From assembly GCA_947258735.1 (NCBI GenBank), contig CAMYJJ010000207.1:1-5434 (forward strand): a stretch of 5,434 nucleotides of DNA, given 5' to 3'. Source of the stretch: Thermodesulfovibrionia bacterium. Lineage in GTDB: Bacteria; Nitrospirota; Thermodesulfovibrionia; UBA6902. How positions within the stretch are numbered: position 1 is the first letter of the stretch; the number at the start of each line of letters is the position of its first letter. Under the pieces are notes generated by a model. It saw only the letters and a program-made list of their open reading frames with translations. It was not told the DNA's origin and searched no databases. The position numbers and the translations under genes are program-made. Shown here one piece after another: positions 5,100 to 5,434 of the stretch.

Positions 5100-5434
5100 G
5101 ATTTATGCTAATACCTGAAAACGTACTGTTTATATAATGCCATACTTTTATTCCATTGTTCGATTATCGCGGTCGTTTGCGATTCTGATTTCCCTGACAT
5201 TGTAATGCCCTCATAATGCTCCTCACTTTGTCGATACCATCTATGTGCAAATGAATTCCCGGGGCTTTTTGTCTGAAATCTTCAGCTTACATATTCATAC
5301 TGCAATGAAAACAAAGTAAATCTGTTCCCCTTCAACTATCTGTTAAAGTTAGTTCATCGCATTGCCGTCTTATAAGAAGCAGAAAGGGTATACGGATAAA
5401 CAAAGATAAAAATACGGAATTAATGATATAAATC
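5100..5434. other. Right-edge stretch with no recognisable gene
   Basis: These 335 bases hold no ORF that looks coding and no RNA gene I recognise. They should contain the promoter of the 643-residue protein gene on the minus strand. A minus-strand TATATA (5131-5136) is possible, but no acceptable -35 or TGN extension accompanies it. Short palindromes (CATT-GT-AATG, CTTATAAG) and a repeated ATCTGTT (5320-5326 and 5338-5344) are at the level expected by chance. The last 80 bases are AT-rich and could be the leader of a gene beyond the edge. Confidence 0.5.

Noticed and set aside
5133..5138. Plus-strand TATAAT in the right-hand gap
   Set aside because: It has no -35 at 16-18 bases, no TGN extension and no coding frame downstream.
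5252..5272. CCCGGGG followed by five T as a terminator
   Set aside because: The GC run is a direct palindrome with no loop, so no stem-loop can precede the T-tract.

Overview
The window is 5.4 kb of chromosome-like bacterial DNA with moderate GC. It carries six protein genes separated by fairly roomy intergenic gaps. Sigma70-type extended -10 promoters, Shine-Dalgarno sequences and a one-pass membrane protein with a large, probably periplasmic, protease-like part suggest a Gram-negative bacterium. The gene types (TauE/SafE permease, zinc-ribbon plus retropepsin membrane protein, small 'RND transporter'-type membrane protein) would suit a Desulfobacterota or Nitrospirota-like lineage. That placement is a weak inference. 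No rRNA, tRNA, CRISPR array, transposase or phage gene was seen.

Layout from left to right. (1) The C-terminal part of a TauE/SafE anion permease (+), cut by the left edge. (2) A convergent gap holding an 80-bp double-hairpin element with GTCATTCCCG-type ends. (3) A class I SAM-dependent methyltransferase (-) with an extra N-terminal helical region. (4) A gap with a perfect 10-bp-stem hairpin that looks like a second dispersed palindrome. (5) A 144-residue tail-anchored membrane protein of unknown function (-). (6) A divergent promoter region with an extended -10 element (TGNTATAAT) on each strand and an operator-like block of repeats. (7) A tight two-gene operon (+) encoding an ABM-domain small monooxygenase-like protein, started by TTG, and a 70-residue two-helix membrane protein. 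(8) A short convergent gap bounded by a GC-rich inverted repeat. (9) A 643-residue multidomain protein (-). (10) A right-hand stretch of 335 bases with no recognisable gene.

The most striking gene is the 643-residue protein. It joins a cytoplasmic zinc ribbon, a single transmembrane helix, a coiled coil, a trypsin-like domain that appears to have lost its catalytic His and Ser, a helical TPR-like region and a C-terminal retropepsin-type aspartic protease with a DTGA active site. It looks like a membrane-spanning periplasmic sensor or protease in which a pseudoprotease may serve a single-motif aspartic protease. The window gives no firm evidence that the six genes act together. Only the ABM gene and the small membrane gene are clearly co-transcribed.
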